Source: Salminus brasiliensis (taxonomy: Eukaryota > Chordata > Actinopteri > Characiformes > Bryconidae). From it: DNA of 64,000 nucleotides. A program made the position numbers and the translations under genes. The notes under the pieces were generated by a model. The model did no database searches, was not told where the DNA came from, and saw only the letters and a program-made list of their open reading frames with translations. The DNA lies in NCBI RefSeq assembly GCF_030463535.1, contig NC_132881.1:5872026-5936025 (forward strand), given 5' to 3'. Below are positions 1-11,378 of this stretch, piece by piece. The first letter of the stretch is position 1; the number at the start of each line of letters is the position of its first letter.

Positions 1-2238
1 AGATGCATGGACTACTGGCCATCGCCCTGACCATGTATCCCATGCGTATTGATGAGAGCATCCACACACAGCTCAGAGAGAAATACGGAGACAAGATGCT
101 GCGCATGCAGAAAGGGTGAGACACATTTGCCATGCCCAGTGCACATTACTGAGGGAGAACTGTAGAAGGTACATTCCCAAGTTACACCCACTGGACAAAC
201 TTTGAACTGATCTGTATACTTTTGTGATTTGCCTCTGTTTGGGACAGAGATCTGCAGGTGTTTGAGGAGCTGTTCAGCTTTGCCTGTCCCAAGTTTCTGT
301 CCCCTGTTGTGCCCAACTATGACAATGTCCATCCCAACTACCACAAAGAGCCATTCCAGCAGCAGCTCAAAGTGTTCGCAGAGGAGGTCCAGCAGCAGGC
401 GCAGCTCTCCACCATCCGCAGGTGTGTGTCCATCACACTTTGTTTAAGATGTTGATATTTTCTCAGAAATGTTCAGTTAAATCCTGACCTTGTAGTTCTG
501 TCATGTAGATCTCATATGTTCAGAGGCTTTAGGGTTGAGTTGGTATTCCTTCCTCCTTTTGATTTTTCATTTGTCTTTTATTGCTATTATCTCTCTAAAT
601 CTGTTTGTGTCTCCTTCAGTTTTCTGAAGCTCTACACCACCATGCCTGTGGCTAAGCTGGCCGGCTTTTTGGACATGTCTGAGCAAGAGTTTCGGATTCA
701 GTTGCTTGTTTTCAAACACAAGATGAAGAACCTGGTATGGACCAGTGGCATCTCCGCCCTGGACGGAGAATTCCAGTCTGCGTCTGAGGTTGACTTCTAC
801 ATCGACAAGGTGCGTTTATGTGTAGAGATGGTTGTAAAGATAAATAAATGTGTAATAGCTCAACAGCTGAGGTTTTTTGGCCAGTGTTGCAGTTAGTGCA
901 TAGTGCTCACTCCCATCTCTCTTCAGGACATGATCCACATTGCAGACACCAAGGTAGCCCGTCGTTACGGAGACTTCTTCATCCGACAGATCCACAAGTT
1001 TGAAGAGGTAAGCAAGGCTTTTTTTCACATGCCTTTATTGACAACCTAACTAATATACACTGGTCAGACATAACATTGAAACCACTGACACGTGAAGTGA
1101 ATAACCATTTAGTGATCTTGTTCCAATGGCTTCTGTCAAGGGACATGAGATGCATATGCATCTTAGGCAGCAAGTGAACAGTCAGTTCTTGACGTTGGTG
1201 TGTTGAAGACAGGGAAAATGGAAAAGCATAAAAAATGTAGGACGCTTTGGCAAGAGCCCTGTTGTGACGTATTCTATATGACTAGATCAGAACGTCTCCA
1301 AAATATCAGGCAGGTCTTGTGGGGTGTATGTCTTGTGAAGTCCATACCTACATGGGTCAGAGCTGTTTTGGCAGCATAAGGGGGATCCCCACAGTATTAG
1401 GCAGGGGATTATAATGTTGTGGCTGATTAGTGTGGGTGGGTAGATGGATGTTTGAACATGTTCCAGCGGTGACTTGGCCTGCTGTGGAAATGTATGGACA
1501 CTTTTTGCATGCAGATGCAGCCGTTTGCAGGTGATTTGCACTCAATCCAATCTCTTTTGGAGATTTTAGGTCTTACAATGCTTTATTTTTATATTATATT
1601 TTAATATTATATATTTAAAAAAATCTTTTTTTTTCCCTGTAGCATTAAATTATATTCCTCAGAAAACGGAGATGTCTTGTTTTAATCTCTGATTATTTAC
1701 TAACCTGTGGTCTGAACTCAAAGAAGGGCTAGAGTACAGCATAACTGGTGGACAGTAAACTAATTGTAATTGATTGTAATTGATTTCCCTGACCATATCA
1801 AACACAACTCAACATGTATTTCAAAGACACATTTTGTTTTTCTGCAATTTTCTGACTTTGACTACGTCTGATTTTATGCTAGATGTAAAAGGATCAGCGG
1901 CAGAGAAAATTTAACCAGTAATATTTTACTGCCATCTCCAACCAGCCTCCAAATGCTCATTTTCCTCAGACGCTTTCTAATGCTGTGCTTCACCCTGAAC
2001 TAGATGTCCAGCACAGCTTTGTGTCCATAACAAGCACCAGCACTCATTTTCTGCAGTTTCTCACTGCAGTTCTGCTACATCCAGACGATGGTCTTTGCGG
2101 AACGTCATGTGTTTGGAATCGAGACCAGGCTTTGACTCATCTCATCTGTCTTTGTCGTTCCAGCTGAACCGCACCCTGAAGAAGATGACAGTATCTGCCT
2201 CCTCTAGCTCCACCAGCACCACGGCACGGGCCACATAA
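1..2238 (+). CDS. eif3l: Eukaryotic translation initiation factor 3 subunit L, C-terminal exons (partial)
   Basis: These are the last five coding exons of eIF3L, a PCI-domain subunit of the cytoplasmic eIF3 complex that helps recruit mRNA to the 40S ribosome. Exons read as 1-115, 248-421, 620-809, 927-1007 and 2164-2238; each join has an AG acceptor and GT donor and keeps one frame. The translation (about 210 residues; the family protein is about 560) carries highly conserved stretches such as [62 protein letters not shown] and [26 protein letters not shown]. The 5' part lies outside the window. After NRTLKKM the protein has a Ser/Thr-rich tail of about 16 residues ending ARAT, unlike the short end I recall for mammals. 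The last intron carries a transposon remnant. Identification is from remembered family sequence and is firm. Confidence 0.96.
1055..1433. mobile_element. Tc1-type non-autonomous element in last eif3l intron
   Basis: The two ends are imperfect inverted repeats: left CACTGGTCAGACATAACATT, right end reading CACACTAATCAGCCACAAC on the opposite strand, next to TA-rich flanks. The interior resembles the ends of the Tc1-like family whose decayed transposase lies at 46842-47215. No open frame survives, so it is an internally deleted derivative. Confidence 0.75.
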
Positions 2239-2660
2239 AGCCCATCACCTCATCAGCAGCGCCTCTGATACTCCTCCAGCCATCTGGACTTGGTTTCCTG
2301 GAGAGTCACAGAGTAGTAGTGATCATCATTAGGGTGACGGGTGGCCTTTGAACACTCTACCACTCAATGATGATCCATACCCTGTGAAGCTTTGGGTGAA
2401 ACAGGCCAGAAAGTCCAGCGGTCCAACTCTGACACTGACTAACTTATCAGGGGCAAACCCTTTTTTTTTTTCCCCCTCACAGATGAAGCAGATGTGGTCT
2501 CTGCCCGGCTCTTCTTCAACCAGAGGCCAGTCTGAGCCAGTTTGCGTGTGGCTTAATTCTCTATTCATGAACCAAACCGGGCCAATTGCATTCATCCTGA
2601 AGCTTTTTTTTATGTAGGTTTAAGAAGACGAATTAAAGTTGATGTGGTGAAAATACTGCT
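2239..2660 (+). other. eif3l: eif3l 3' UTR with poly(A) signal
   Basis: Non-coding sequence after the eif3l stop. An ATTAAA hexamer at 2632-2637, followed by a GT-rich stretch (GTTGATGTGGTG), is the likely cleavage signal. The end coordinate is an estimate. Small open frames here on both strands have no protein-like character. Confidence 0.7.
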
Positions 2661-3020
2661 TGATGTTTATTTCTCCAATTTTCTTTCGGAAAAATTTCAG
2701 GCTGCTTTTTATATACACACCAAGGATTGGGTTATACTTTGATGCAGTGGTGAGGAGCTGGTATTTGGGTCATTTTGGATCAAAGGTGCATTAAATTTCT
2801 TAGCAGTTAATGAGGTCTACAGAAGTCCTGCAGAGCTTCAACCTCATTGTTCAAACACTAGAGGTCACTACTTACCAACATCCTGTCAGCAGTGCTGAAG
2901 TGCCAGCTTACTGTACATCAGGCTTCTCCCAGGTCTAGCATAGGTTACATAGGTCTCATTGCTCTGTTGTCTATGAAGGCTCTTTTTCATGCGTACTGGA
3001 GCTGAAATATAGGTGTTGCA

Positions 3021-3168
3021 TATTACATTTATGGCATTTAGCTGACGCTCTTACCTTGTAAGTGGCTCTGGATAACTCTTATTACAGAGGTGGGTCAGTG
3101 TAGTGTTGGGAGTCTTGCCCAGGAGTCAAACCAACATGGTGTGGCAGGTAGTGCCACACCAACCAACA
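3021..3168 (-). mobile_element. tRNA-derived SINE fragment (GTAAGTCGCTCTGG tail family)
   Basis: It contains the tail ATTTATGGCATTTAGCTGACGC and the body seen again at 25405-25628, 25738-25865, 35671-35878 and 37128-37302. It is on the minus strand and diverged, lying between eif3l and dact. Confidence 0.7.
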
Positions 3169-3479
3169 TATTCATACATGTAGTTTGGAAGAAGGTTGTA
3201 TGTCCCATTTATTCACATTCTGCTCGTACATTTAATAATCATTTGAATAATATTAGTCATACTCAATAAAAACTGCTGGTCCGTCACTCCCAGTGTTCAT
3301 GATGGGTCAGGTCTGTCAAGAAAATCAGCACCATTGGTTTGTAGTGGGCAATCCAGTTTGAATGAATGTATGTGATTAAATAAATGGCGTGTAGATATTG
3401 CCATGAAGGGACCTGTGAAAGTGAATAGCACTGTGATGGTAATATATGCAAGTCTGGCAAAAAGCTGTTGCTGTAGCAT

Positions 3480-3665
3480 TAAAATCGATGGATCACTTTA
3501 TTGATCCCAGAGGGGGAAGGTCAGGCATTACAGCAGCAAACAACCAGTGAAAATAGCTTTAATACAGAGCAGATAGAAATACAAGCCTTTCTTATATACA
3601 GTGAAATGTGATAAAAAATATAGTATAGTTAAATATATATGAATAAATAAATCAGTGAGGGAGTG
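3480..3665. repeat. Dispersed fish repeat with 'CTTTATTGATCCCAGAGGGG' core
   Basis: The phrase at about 3496-3515 is the terminal part of a repeat very common in teleost genomes and followed here by AT-rich sequence. No coding remains are visible. Class is uncertain (LINE-related or SINE-like). Confidence 0.5.
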
Positions 3666-3767
3666 GTAAAGGTATGTTTATAAATATTAGTGTTATTAGT
3701 GGCTTTACTGCATTCTCATATTTACAGGCCGTTTTCCCTCATTGTGAGCTGTGAGTAGATTCAAAAA

Positions 3768-4235
3768 AGAGTCGATTCTTGATTCAAGGCGATTGAAAGA
3801 GCTAGAGAGTCGATTCCTGATTCACGGCGTTTGAGAGAGCTAGAGAGTCGATTCCTGATTCACGGCGTTTGAGAGAGCTAGAGAATCGATTCTTGTTTCA
3901 AGGCGTTTGAAAGAGCTAGAGAGTCGATTCCTGATTCAAGGCGTTTGAGAGAGTTAGAGAGTCGATTCCTGATTCACGGCGTTTGAAAGAGCTAGAGAGT
4001 CGAATCCTGATTCAAGGCGTTTGAGAGAGCTAGAGAGTCGAATCCTGATTCAAGGCGTTTGAGAGAGCTAGAGAGTCGATTCTTGATTCACGGCGTTTGA
4101 GAGAGCTAGAGAGTCGATTCTTGATTCAAGGCATTTGAGAGAGCTAGAGAGTCGATTCCTGATTCAAGGCGTTTGAGAGAGCTAGAGAGTCGATTCCTGA
4201 TTCACGGCGTTTGAGAGAGCTAGAGAGTCGATTCC
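3768..4235. repeat. 38-bp minisatellite, 12 full units, upstream of dact promoter
   Basis: The unit runs GAGTCGATTCCTGATTCA then CGGCGTTTGAGAGAGCTAGA. The GTCGA/ATCGA anchor recurs at 3771, 3809, 3847, 3885, 3923, 3961, 3999, 4037, 4075, 4113, 4151, 4189 and 4227, so every step is exactly 38 bases. Units differ only by scattered substitutions (ATTC/AATC, CGG/AGG). The array ends about 420 bases before the dact start codon. Confidence 0.95.
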
Positions 4236-4289
4236 ATGCGGATCATGTGATGTTTTGAGTTGGGCAGCCCGACTCACTCCTTTCCAGGC

Positions 4290-4654
4290 GACGGCACATC
4301 CCACACGACCGTCCAGGGAAATGTGGGTGTGGCCTCGACACACCCCACGTTAGTGTCCAGCGAAGTGTGGGCGGGGTTACGACTACAAACCAACGGCACA
4401 CCCAGTAGTAACGTTTAGGGGCGTTGCATGTGGGTGGAGCTTACCGCCACAGCTTGCCCTTCGCCTGGCCAATGACTATTCTGTGCTGGGTGTTGTGGGC
4501 GGGGCTCACGGTGAATGTAATCAGTGTCTCACACACGCACAGTGGTTTCGGCTGGAGTTCAGTGTTATAGGCTTCCAGAGAGCTGAGAGCTGAGAGCTGG
4601 GGCTGCTGGATGTGTCTCCTCGTCTCTGGATGATGTGAACTTTATCTTGAGAAA
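4290..4654 (+). promoter_or_regulatory. dact promoter and 5' UTR region with GC boxes and CCAAT box
   Basis: This block is GC- and CpG-rich compared with its surroundings. It has GGGCGGGG at 4369-4376 and 4497-4504, CACCC/GTGGG-type KLF/SP motifs around 4324-4350 and 4430, and GGCCAATG at 4467-4474 (CCAAT box). No clear TATA box is visible, which fits a GC-rich developmental promoter. The transcription start is not determinable, but GAGCTGAGAGCTGAGAGC at about 4578-4596 is probably in the 5' UTR. Confidence 0.65.
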
Positions 4655-7600
4655 ATGCTGAGCAGAAAAGTAGCCGGAGCCGAGCTGCTGAGCGCGGCTG
4701 CGGGGGTAGACCGCGGCCGGGTGGGGGAGAGGCTGCAGGCGGCGCTGGCCGGGCTGCAGGAGCTGCACCTTCTGAGGGAGAAGCAGAGCGACATGGTCCG
4801 CTGGGCGCTTCGGATGGACAAGGAGAAACCAGTCAGCTCTCCCCCTGTGAATACAGACCGAGACTCGGACACGAACAGCGAGGAGCAGCGGCTGGAGGCA
4901 ACACTTACTGCCCTTAAACAGCAACTGGTGAGGAAGAGCCCCTCATTTAGCTGGGTTTGTTGTTTTCTGAGTACACATAAATGCATGTAATGTTGTTCAG
5001 AGGGGCGTGAGGGGATAATAACACATAAATACACACTTTCCTGACATGATTTTTATGAGAAAGTGATGTTTGCTTTTTAATTCCGGTCCACCTTAAATCG
5101 CGCAGCAGTTACACTGTAGTGGCCTCAGAGGCGCTCCATTCAAACGACCGCGGTTTTTAAGGTGGAACTGAGAATTAGATCATTTTGATCACGTTGAGTT
5201 TTTTTAATCTGACACCAGTTCTGATACTCTGCTCAGGTTGTTTTTCGGTAACTGGAGATGGTGAAGGCTCATAAATCAATGTTCACTGTAGGGGGCTTGG
5301 GGGATGGGCCAGGTGGTGGGGGGGGGGGGTAGTTTCCGTCTCTGATGATTAACCCAGTTTAATGAGAATGGCCACATTGAGCTGACCCGGTTGGCCGCAC
5401 GGGTTTGACCTCTCAACGCCCCTTAGATGAGGCTTGAACCTTTTGTGCACTCCGGACATTAAGAGGAAGGACGCCCCCTTGGTTAAATTCCAGATTTCAA
5501 CCAATTCAGTTTTACTTGTGTAGCAGTTTTCCCAGAAATGAGGGTCCAGACCCCTGAGGAGCACATTAAACAACCACCGGACTGACCAGAGGCACCCAGA
5601 GGATACCAAGTGTCCTGTCTAGTGCACTAGGTAGGGAGTCAAGTGGAAGGCTTCCAGAGGGCATGTCCTGTTAGATGGGTTCAAGCATTAGGCATTAGGC
5701 CTAATGAGCATGTTTATGTATTAGTGTAATGCTTAGCTTTCAGAGGCATTAAATACTATGGATGCTGTTAATGGATCTAAGTGGAGATAAGGAACCGATA
5801 AGGAACCGACTACATACTACATCCAGATCCTGGGTTACTGAGAGCAGTAATTCAGTCATGCAGTAACTACTGGTGTTTATAGCCGAGATTAAACCTGCTA
5901 AAACACAGCTGGCTATAGTCAGTATGTGGCATCCAGGGGTTACGGTCGGATCACTCCGGTTCAATATTTGGCTTGGTCTTGTGTTGCCTTGTGTTTGAGG
6001 ACACAATGGCCAGTGGTTCTCTGCGGGGGAGATGAGTAAACCTACAGCACTGCAACCCCCCGGGCAATCCCTTGTCCTTGCTCGGTTAATGGTCAACTAC
6101 ACTCCCTCTTTCTTCTTTCCGTCTTTCCTTCCCCCTGAACGTCGTATAACTGCAGGAGACCTATGTCATTCATTAAAGATCTCTAAGCATCTGGTTCCAT
6201 TGTTTCCTCCTTTCACCAATAGACTGTTTAGGCCTAGATATGCAGTACTTTCAAAGTGGGGGTTTATGTCATTCATGACTGACCTAAGTTAGTAGACCAG
6301 GTGTCATCAGTTCTGGTCCAGCACTGTTTGGTGGTTTCCCTGCTGTAACACATGGTGTGTATGAGCAGGAGAACTGTGCTAGACCGGGGTGGCCAGTCCT
6401 GGTCCAGCAGGGCTGGATTTCTGCACAGTTAACTCCCCTATTAAATGCCAGGTTTGGTAGATCTGTTAGGGGAGCCGGGAAATCGGCAAACTGTGCTGGA
6501 ATCCGGAATCCAGCCTCCATTGCCCATCGCTGGTCTTGATGGTAACACCCCCATCCTATATTATAGTACCCTGGTTGTGGAATCCATAAGGAATCACAAG
6601 GCAGTGACCAACATGTATGTCTTTTGTCTGTAGACACGTCTCCGCAGGCAGGATGTCGGACTGAAGACACATCTGCAGCAGCTGGATCAGCAGATCAGCG
6701 AGCTCAAACTGGACGTGTGTAAAGCTTCTGCTGAACACTTGGAGAGTGACAGCAGACCAAGCTCAGGTGGGCACCAGGAGACACAAACATCACATGCAAG
6801 CACAGAGATCCACACTTCACACTTAATCTCCTCACTCTTGTAACCGGCCTATTTGTCTAATAGTCGTTACTGAATGTTAGGTCTCAATATTAACAAGCCT
6901 GGGGTCAAGAGGTTAAATGCAGAACTGGTTTACTCGCTGTTCCTAATGCTGGACTTTTCTTTCTTTAGGATTTTATGAGCTCAGTGATGGTGGTTTGGGC
7001 TCATTGTCCAATTCCTGCACATCTGTCTACAGTGAGTGCCTCTCCTCCTCGTCCCAAGCCAGCTTACTGCCACTCTCCTCGGGTCCCTCTGCTCCCCACA
7101 TTGTTCTCGGTCACGGTCAGGCTGATGTCTCACGCCGACGTTCCGCGGATGAGTCCACAGCTCAGTCAGATGCTCCACGAGGGCTGGGAGTGAGGCTGGG
7201 AAGCAGCGGAATACGTACAACTTCTGTCAGCTCAGAAAGAGCCAGACAGAGACCTGTCTCAACAGGTGAGTGTGTGCATGTGCCATGTGTTGAGCCTTTA
7301 ATCCAGTGGTATTCTATGCTGGTGTTTCCAAATCCAGTCTTCTGGGACACTCCCCCAGTCCTGTTATATGCTTTATCAGTTCCCATGGTACCTGGTACAG
7401 AGCAAAATGTGGATCGCCAGGAGGCCCATAAAGACTGGATTGGAAAATCTTCTTCTGTGTAATTACAGTATAACTGGAGTGTCGTTTTTTGTAGAAACTG
7501 GAAGTGTACTTGCAGCTTAGAAGTAATGGGGTACAAGAAATTTTGCCCCAAAAGATGGTTGGGCTAAAAGCTCAACCAATATGTCTTACTACTAGAGCTG

Positions 7601-10132
7601 TGTCCACGAACATTCGGCCAAAATGTGGGGCGTTAGAACCTTTGCCCAAAATCTCATCCAATATATCTTACTATTAGAGCTGTGTCCACAAACCTTTGGC
7701 TAAAATGTGGGGTGCCTGAATTTTTGCCCAAAGGCTCATCAATACGTTTCACTAATAGAGCTGTGTCTACAAACCTTTGGCCAAAATGTGGAGTGCCAGA
7801 ACTTTTGCCCTAAGGCTCATCAAATACATTTCACTACTAGAGCTGTGTCCACAAACTTTTGGCTAAAATGTGGAGTGCCAGAACTTTTGCCCTAAGGCTC
7901 ATCCAATACGTTTCACTACTAGAGCTGTGTCCACAAACTTTTGGCTAAAATGTGGGGTGCCTGAATTTTTGCCCAAAGGCTCATCCAATGCGTTTGGCTA
8001 GAGAAGAGAAGAGAATTTTGGTAAAAAAAATGTAAGGACACTTTTCAGTGCATTCCTATAGGAGTGTTTTGGCTGCAACAGTTTTGTTTGGACGCTTCCT
8101 GTCCAAATACTATTGCACCTATCCAAAAGCTGTATACAAGGCCTCATTTATGCTTATGCTGTGTGTAAAGTATAGTCAGTGCAGTCTTGCTCATTCTTTT
8201 TGTTTCTCGTCCAAAATTACAGGTGATCTTGACAGAGTAATCAGCCCTGGTTTTGGATACTGCAAGCCTGTTGAACCGAAGACCTCCACCTTTTGCAGAA
8301 ACCTCTGCAATCCCACTCTGGACCCCAAATATCAGAGCAACCTTGTGTCCCGTAATGGTGCTGAAGTATACCGCTACCCCAGCCCCCTGCACGCAGTGGC
8401 CCTGCAGAGTCCCATCTTCTCGCTCAGTGGAGATCAGGAAGCGTCTGTCGGCCCTGAAGCCCAAGAGAATCACACCGAAGTGGGACTTGCTGAGGAAAAT
8501 CTTCCCAAGCAGGACTTATCTGCTCCCAGACCTGTAGGCTACATTGTCAAACTGGTTCAGCGCAGTTCCAGCAGGATGAACCTCCAGCGAGAGATGAGTA
8601 CTGAAAAACTCCATATTTCCTGTAGTGATACCCAGAGTCATGGACTAGTTGGACCCAGAGCTCAAGAAGGGAACTATGCTGGACGTGTGAGTGTTCCTGA
8701 AGTGCAGGGTGTCCAACAGCAGAAAACGGTATACTCTGAGAACGCGGCAGAGGCCGGAAAATATTTACCACTGAGAAATAGCGGCCAGGAGCAAGTGAAC
8801 TTGATTAGGGATAGGTTAGAAGAATCCAGCCAGATGTGCCAGTTTCAGTATCCAGCAAGTGCAGCAAACCACAAAGCTCCTGTAGTGATGGGTGCTGTGA
8901 TCAAAGCCCGAGAGAAAGCTGAGGACAAAAAGCAGAGTGTTCAGTTTCCCCATAAAAATAACAATGACTTTAAGGGTGTATCCGTGGTCTCGAGGCCTTC
9001 GGAGAGCAGGTTTAGCCTGATCTCCAGCAATGACGAGAACAGGAGCAGTGATGGAGGTCATACTCGGACGGGGAACTCTGAATTTGTCCATGCACAGTTT
9101 GTGCCAGCAGGGTCGCAGAGGGTGAAGGTGCATCAAGAAGACAAGAAAACAAAAGCTGTGAAGCTTCGGAAGAGGAGTAATGAGAAACCTCTAGGCAGGA
9201 AGCACCAGCAGAAGCACTCCTCTCGAGAGCCGGAGAAGGACCGAGGGTGCGGGGTTAAAGCACGTGGAGATCGAGACTCCAAGCAGATCAGTGCAGAAAG
9301 AGAGAGGGCTGACGGTCGCCTTCCAGAGGCCCGGGTTCGATCTTGCTCAGAGTCCAGTCTTCTGGGAGCTGGCAATTCTTGTAGTGCTCATCTTCAGTCC
9401 AATCAGCCCCAGCAGAAGTCTAACAAGCTCCGCAAGGCCCAGTTACCAGATCTGGGCAACGCTTCCCAGTGCCAACTCCGAAAGAAACAGAACTCTCGAA
9501 AGTGGCCCTCTGCCTCCGAGATCCAGCTCCCCACTCACCCCGTGTCAACCCACTGCCAAAGGTCCAAGGAGGCACCTACCCACAGACTCCCACAGAAGCC
9601 AGGCATGCCACGAAGCGTTAGCATGAGACCCCACTCGGGTCATTGGGGTGGCCTTCCTCATCCACTCCAACCCACTCTCTCTTCTTCCTCCTACTTCAAC
9701 AGCATGAACTTCAGATACCCACCGGCGCCTCCTTCTACTCGCTACCCACCGAGGTGTGAGTCCGAGTTCTCAGAGTACTCGGCCGAGTGTGCCTCCCTGT
9801 TCCACTCCACCATCGCGGAGAGCAGCGAAGGAGAGCTGAGCGACTTCACAACCAACCGCTTCGGGGACAGCGAATCCAGCCAGGAGTCTCGGACCGCCTC
9901 CGACTCGGACAGCAGCCTGTCCCTTGACGAGGACGATGTTCTGGAAGAAGAGGAAGACGAAGGAGGTCTGGTGTGGGCTGAGGCAGCGGTAGGCCCAACA
10001 GCAGCTGGGCTTTCCCTGAAGCAGCATCCCCAACCTGAGCCGGTGGCATGCCGCATCAAGGCCTCCAGAGCTCTGAAGAAGAAGATCCGCCGCTTTCAAC
10101 CAGCTTCACTTAAAGTCATGACCTTGGTGTAG
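4655..10132 (+). CDS. dact: Dapper/Frodo family Wnt-signalling regulator (dact; paralogue not resolved), complete
   Basis: Dapper proteins bind Dishevelled and tune Wnt/beta-catenin and planar-polarity signalling in the cytoplasm. Exons 4655-4927, 6634-6766, 6969-7265 and 8223-10132 join in frame (phases 0, 1, 1) to 870 codons plus stop, with consensus splice sites throughout. Visible family features: an N-terminal helix ([14 protein letters not shown], about 29-42); a leucine zipper at about 80-118 ([26 protein letters not shown]); the signature [14 protein letters not shown] with [16 protein letters not shown] (about 131-165); [20 protein letters not shown] near 270-289; GYIVKLVQR; a basic middle; [16 protein letters not shown] near 750; an acidic run near 803-815; and C-terminal [10 protein letters not shown] with PDZ-ligand MTLV. 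The start ATG follows a GC-rich promoter. DACT1-3 as I recall them end MTTV, so MTLV may mark a dact3/dact4-type teleost paralogue. Family assignment is firm; paralogue is not. Confidence 0.94.
4928..6633 (+). other. dact intron 1
   Basis: Donor GTGAGG, acceptor TTTTGTCTGTAG. It holds a G-run near 5320-5330 and a weakly repeated phrase (GTCCTGGTCCAGCAG type) around 6310-6410. Open frames here are short and have no recognisable product. No strong repeat array is seen. Confidence 0.6.
7541..8005. repeat. 82-bp tandem repeat in dact intron 3, about five units
   Basis: The anchor AGAGCTGTGTCCAC recurs at 7594, 7676, 7757, 7839 and 7921, steps of 81-82 bases. Each unit also contains AAAATGTGGGGTGCC and TTTTGCCCAAAGGCTCATC. 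The open frame at 7707-7895 is produced by the repeat and is not a gene. Confidence 0.92.
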
Positions 10133-10765
10133 ACCTCCTGTCCAGATTGGGTCAACTGCTTGCAGTATTTTTTTTGTTTGTTTGTTTGTTTAGAGACTCT
10201 CAGGAGTGTTTCCCAAACCCTGGTCCTGGTGTACTCCTGGTGGATTTTCCCAGCACTATTAAACATGCACATTGATTCAGGAATTGCTTGTTAATTAGAG
10301 CAGAATCAGGGAAGACGCCAAAACGTGCAGTGCCACGATTAGGAAGCGTCCCTAATTGTGCAAATCCTTGAGAATGACTGATGCTATGTCCAGCATAATG
10401 TACAATTCTCACCTCAGCTGGTGTAACTCTACAGAACTCAGCACTGGACTCCTATCCATTTACCTTACAACCCAAAGACTATTGTGTTTGGCTTTTAAAT
10501 AAAAACAAAGGTCCTAAAAGTGAATGGGAATGTCTAAATGCAGAATGTACACTGTAATTATTTTTAGTATTATTTTTTGCATAGATCACCAAAACATTTC
10601 AGTTTTAATGGACTACGATCCTCCCTGTATTTTTTTTTTATTATTTTTTTTTTCTGTTCTTCAAAAGTCATTCTTTTGTGTAACTGTGTTTTGCACATTG
10701 ATTTCTAGCTATGCATCTTACTCTCTTTGCAAAATAAATGCTATTTAATATTCATAGTTTTGTCT
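10133..10765 (+). other. dact: dact 3' UTR with two poly(A) signals
   Basis: AATAAA occurs at 10498-10503 and again at 10733-10738, the second followed by T/GT-rich sequence (TTTTGTCTGTGG). T-rich tracts at 10169-10193 and 10628-10653 are typical of a 3' UTR. The second signal is the likelier main site. Confidence 0.6.
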
Positions 10766-10839
10766 GTGGTCTTCCATTGCCTCCTCGGCCTTCTGAAGAA
10801 CAGTGGCTGTTTTTACAAGCCAAGATTTTCTCCCATCCG

Positions 10840-11000
10840 ACTGAATTCATTTAATTCCAGTTCAATACAGCTTTTTTATACAGGTCACAAAGCAGCTTTA
10901 CAGAGATCCGGGTCCGAGCCGGTGGCAACAGTGGCAAGGAAAAAAAACTTGAAGAAACCTTGAGAGGAACCTAGATCCTCCTCTGGTCGACTAATAAGCA
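10840..11000. repeat. Dispersed teleost repeat (GTGGCAAGGAAAAA core)
   Basis: The phrases CAAAGCAGCTTTACAGAGATC, GGCAACAGTGGCAAGGAAAA and CTTGAGAGGAACCTAGA are a familiar high-copy fish repeat. It starts about 100 bases past the dact poly(A) site. Class not determined. Confidence 0.5.
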
Positions 11001-11240
11001 AAACAGGAAAAAACAACAACAAACAAAAAGTGAATTAAGAGAAAAGGTAAATGTGCCGTCAAGCCAAAAAGATGAAAACATGAGTGAGATGATAAAGTCC
11101 ATGCACGCATAGACCTGCAGCGAGGCCCTAGAGCAGGAATCCATCATTCATTCTGATTATAGACTCAGACTGCAGGTAATCTGATCCAAAATCATGCACT
11201 TAGTCTACACGCTACCCTGACCAATCACATCACTCGAGTC

Positions 11241-11378
11241 CAGTCAGAGACGTTCTAAATGAGGAGACCGGCCACTGGTAGAAATAAGAATGGGAGGTCA
11301 TGTAATGCTCATCATGGCGTCTGTTTACAGGTAGTCCCGCCTTTCAACAAAATGAGCCAATCAGCTTGCTGGTTACAC
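11241..11378 (+). repeat. Dispersed repeat R1, copy 1
   Basis: It runs from CAGTCAGAGACGTTCTAAAT to AATGAGCCAATCAGCTTGCTGG. The same order of phrases occurs directly at 11932-12098 and inverted at 16366-16528. Confidence 0.85.

Noticed and set aside
3768-4235. CRISPR array
   Set aside because: The repeats are contiguous with no unique spacers, and the genome is vertebrate.
4565-5034. Minus-strand frames of 119 and 130 codons over dact exon 1
   Set aside because: Antisense shadows of a GC-rich coding exon.
6995-7462. 155-codon frame as a separate gene
   Set aside because: It is dact exon 3 read through into intron 3; the exon ends at 7265 at a consensus donor.
8048-8222. Upstream 58 codons of the long dact frame
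   Set aside because: This is intron read-through before the acceptor at 8222; exon 4 joins exon 3 in phase and restores the Dapper order.
9742-10099. Minus-strand frames over the end of dact
   Set aside because: Antisense to the conserved [14 protein letters not shown] and acidic region; no independent support.
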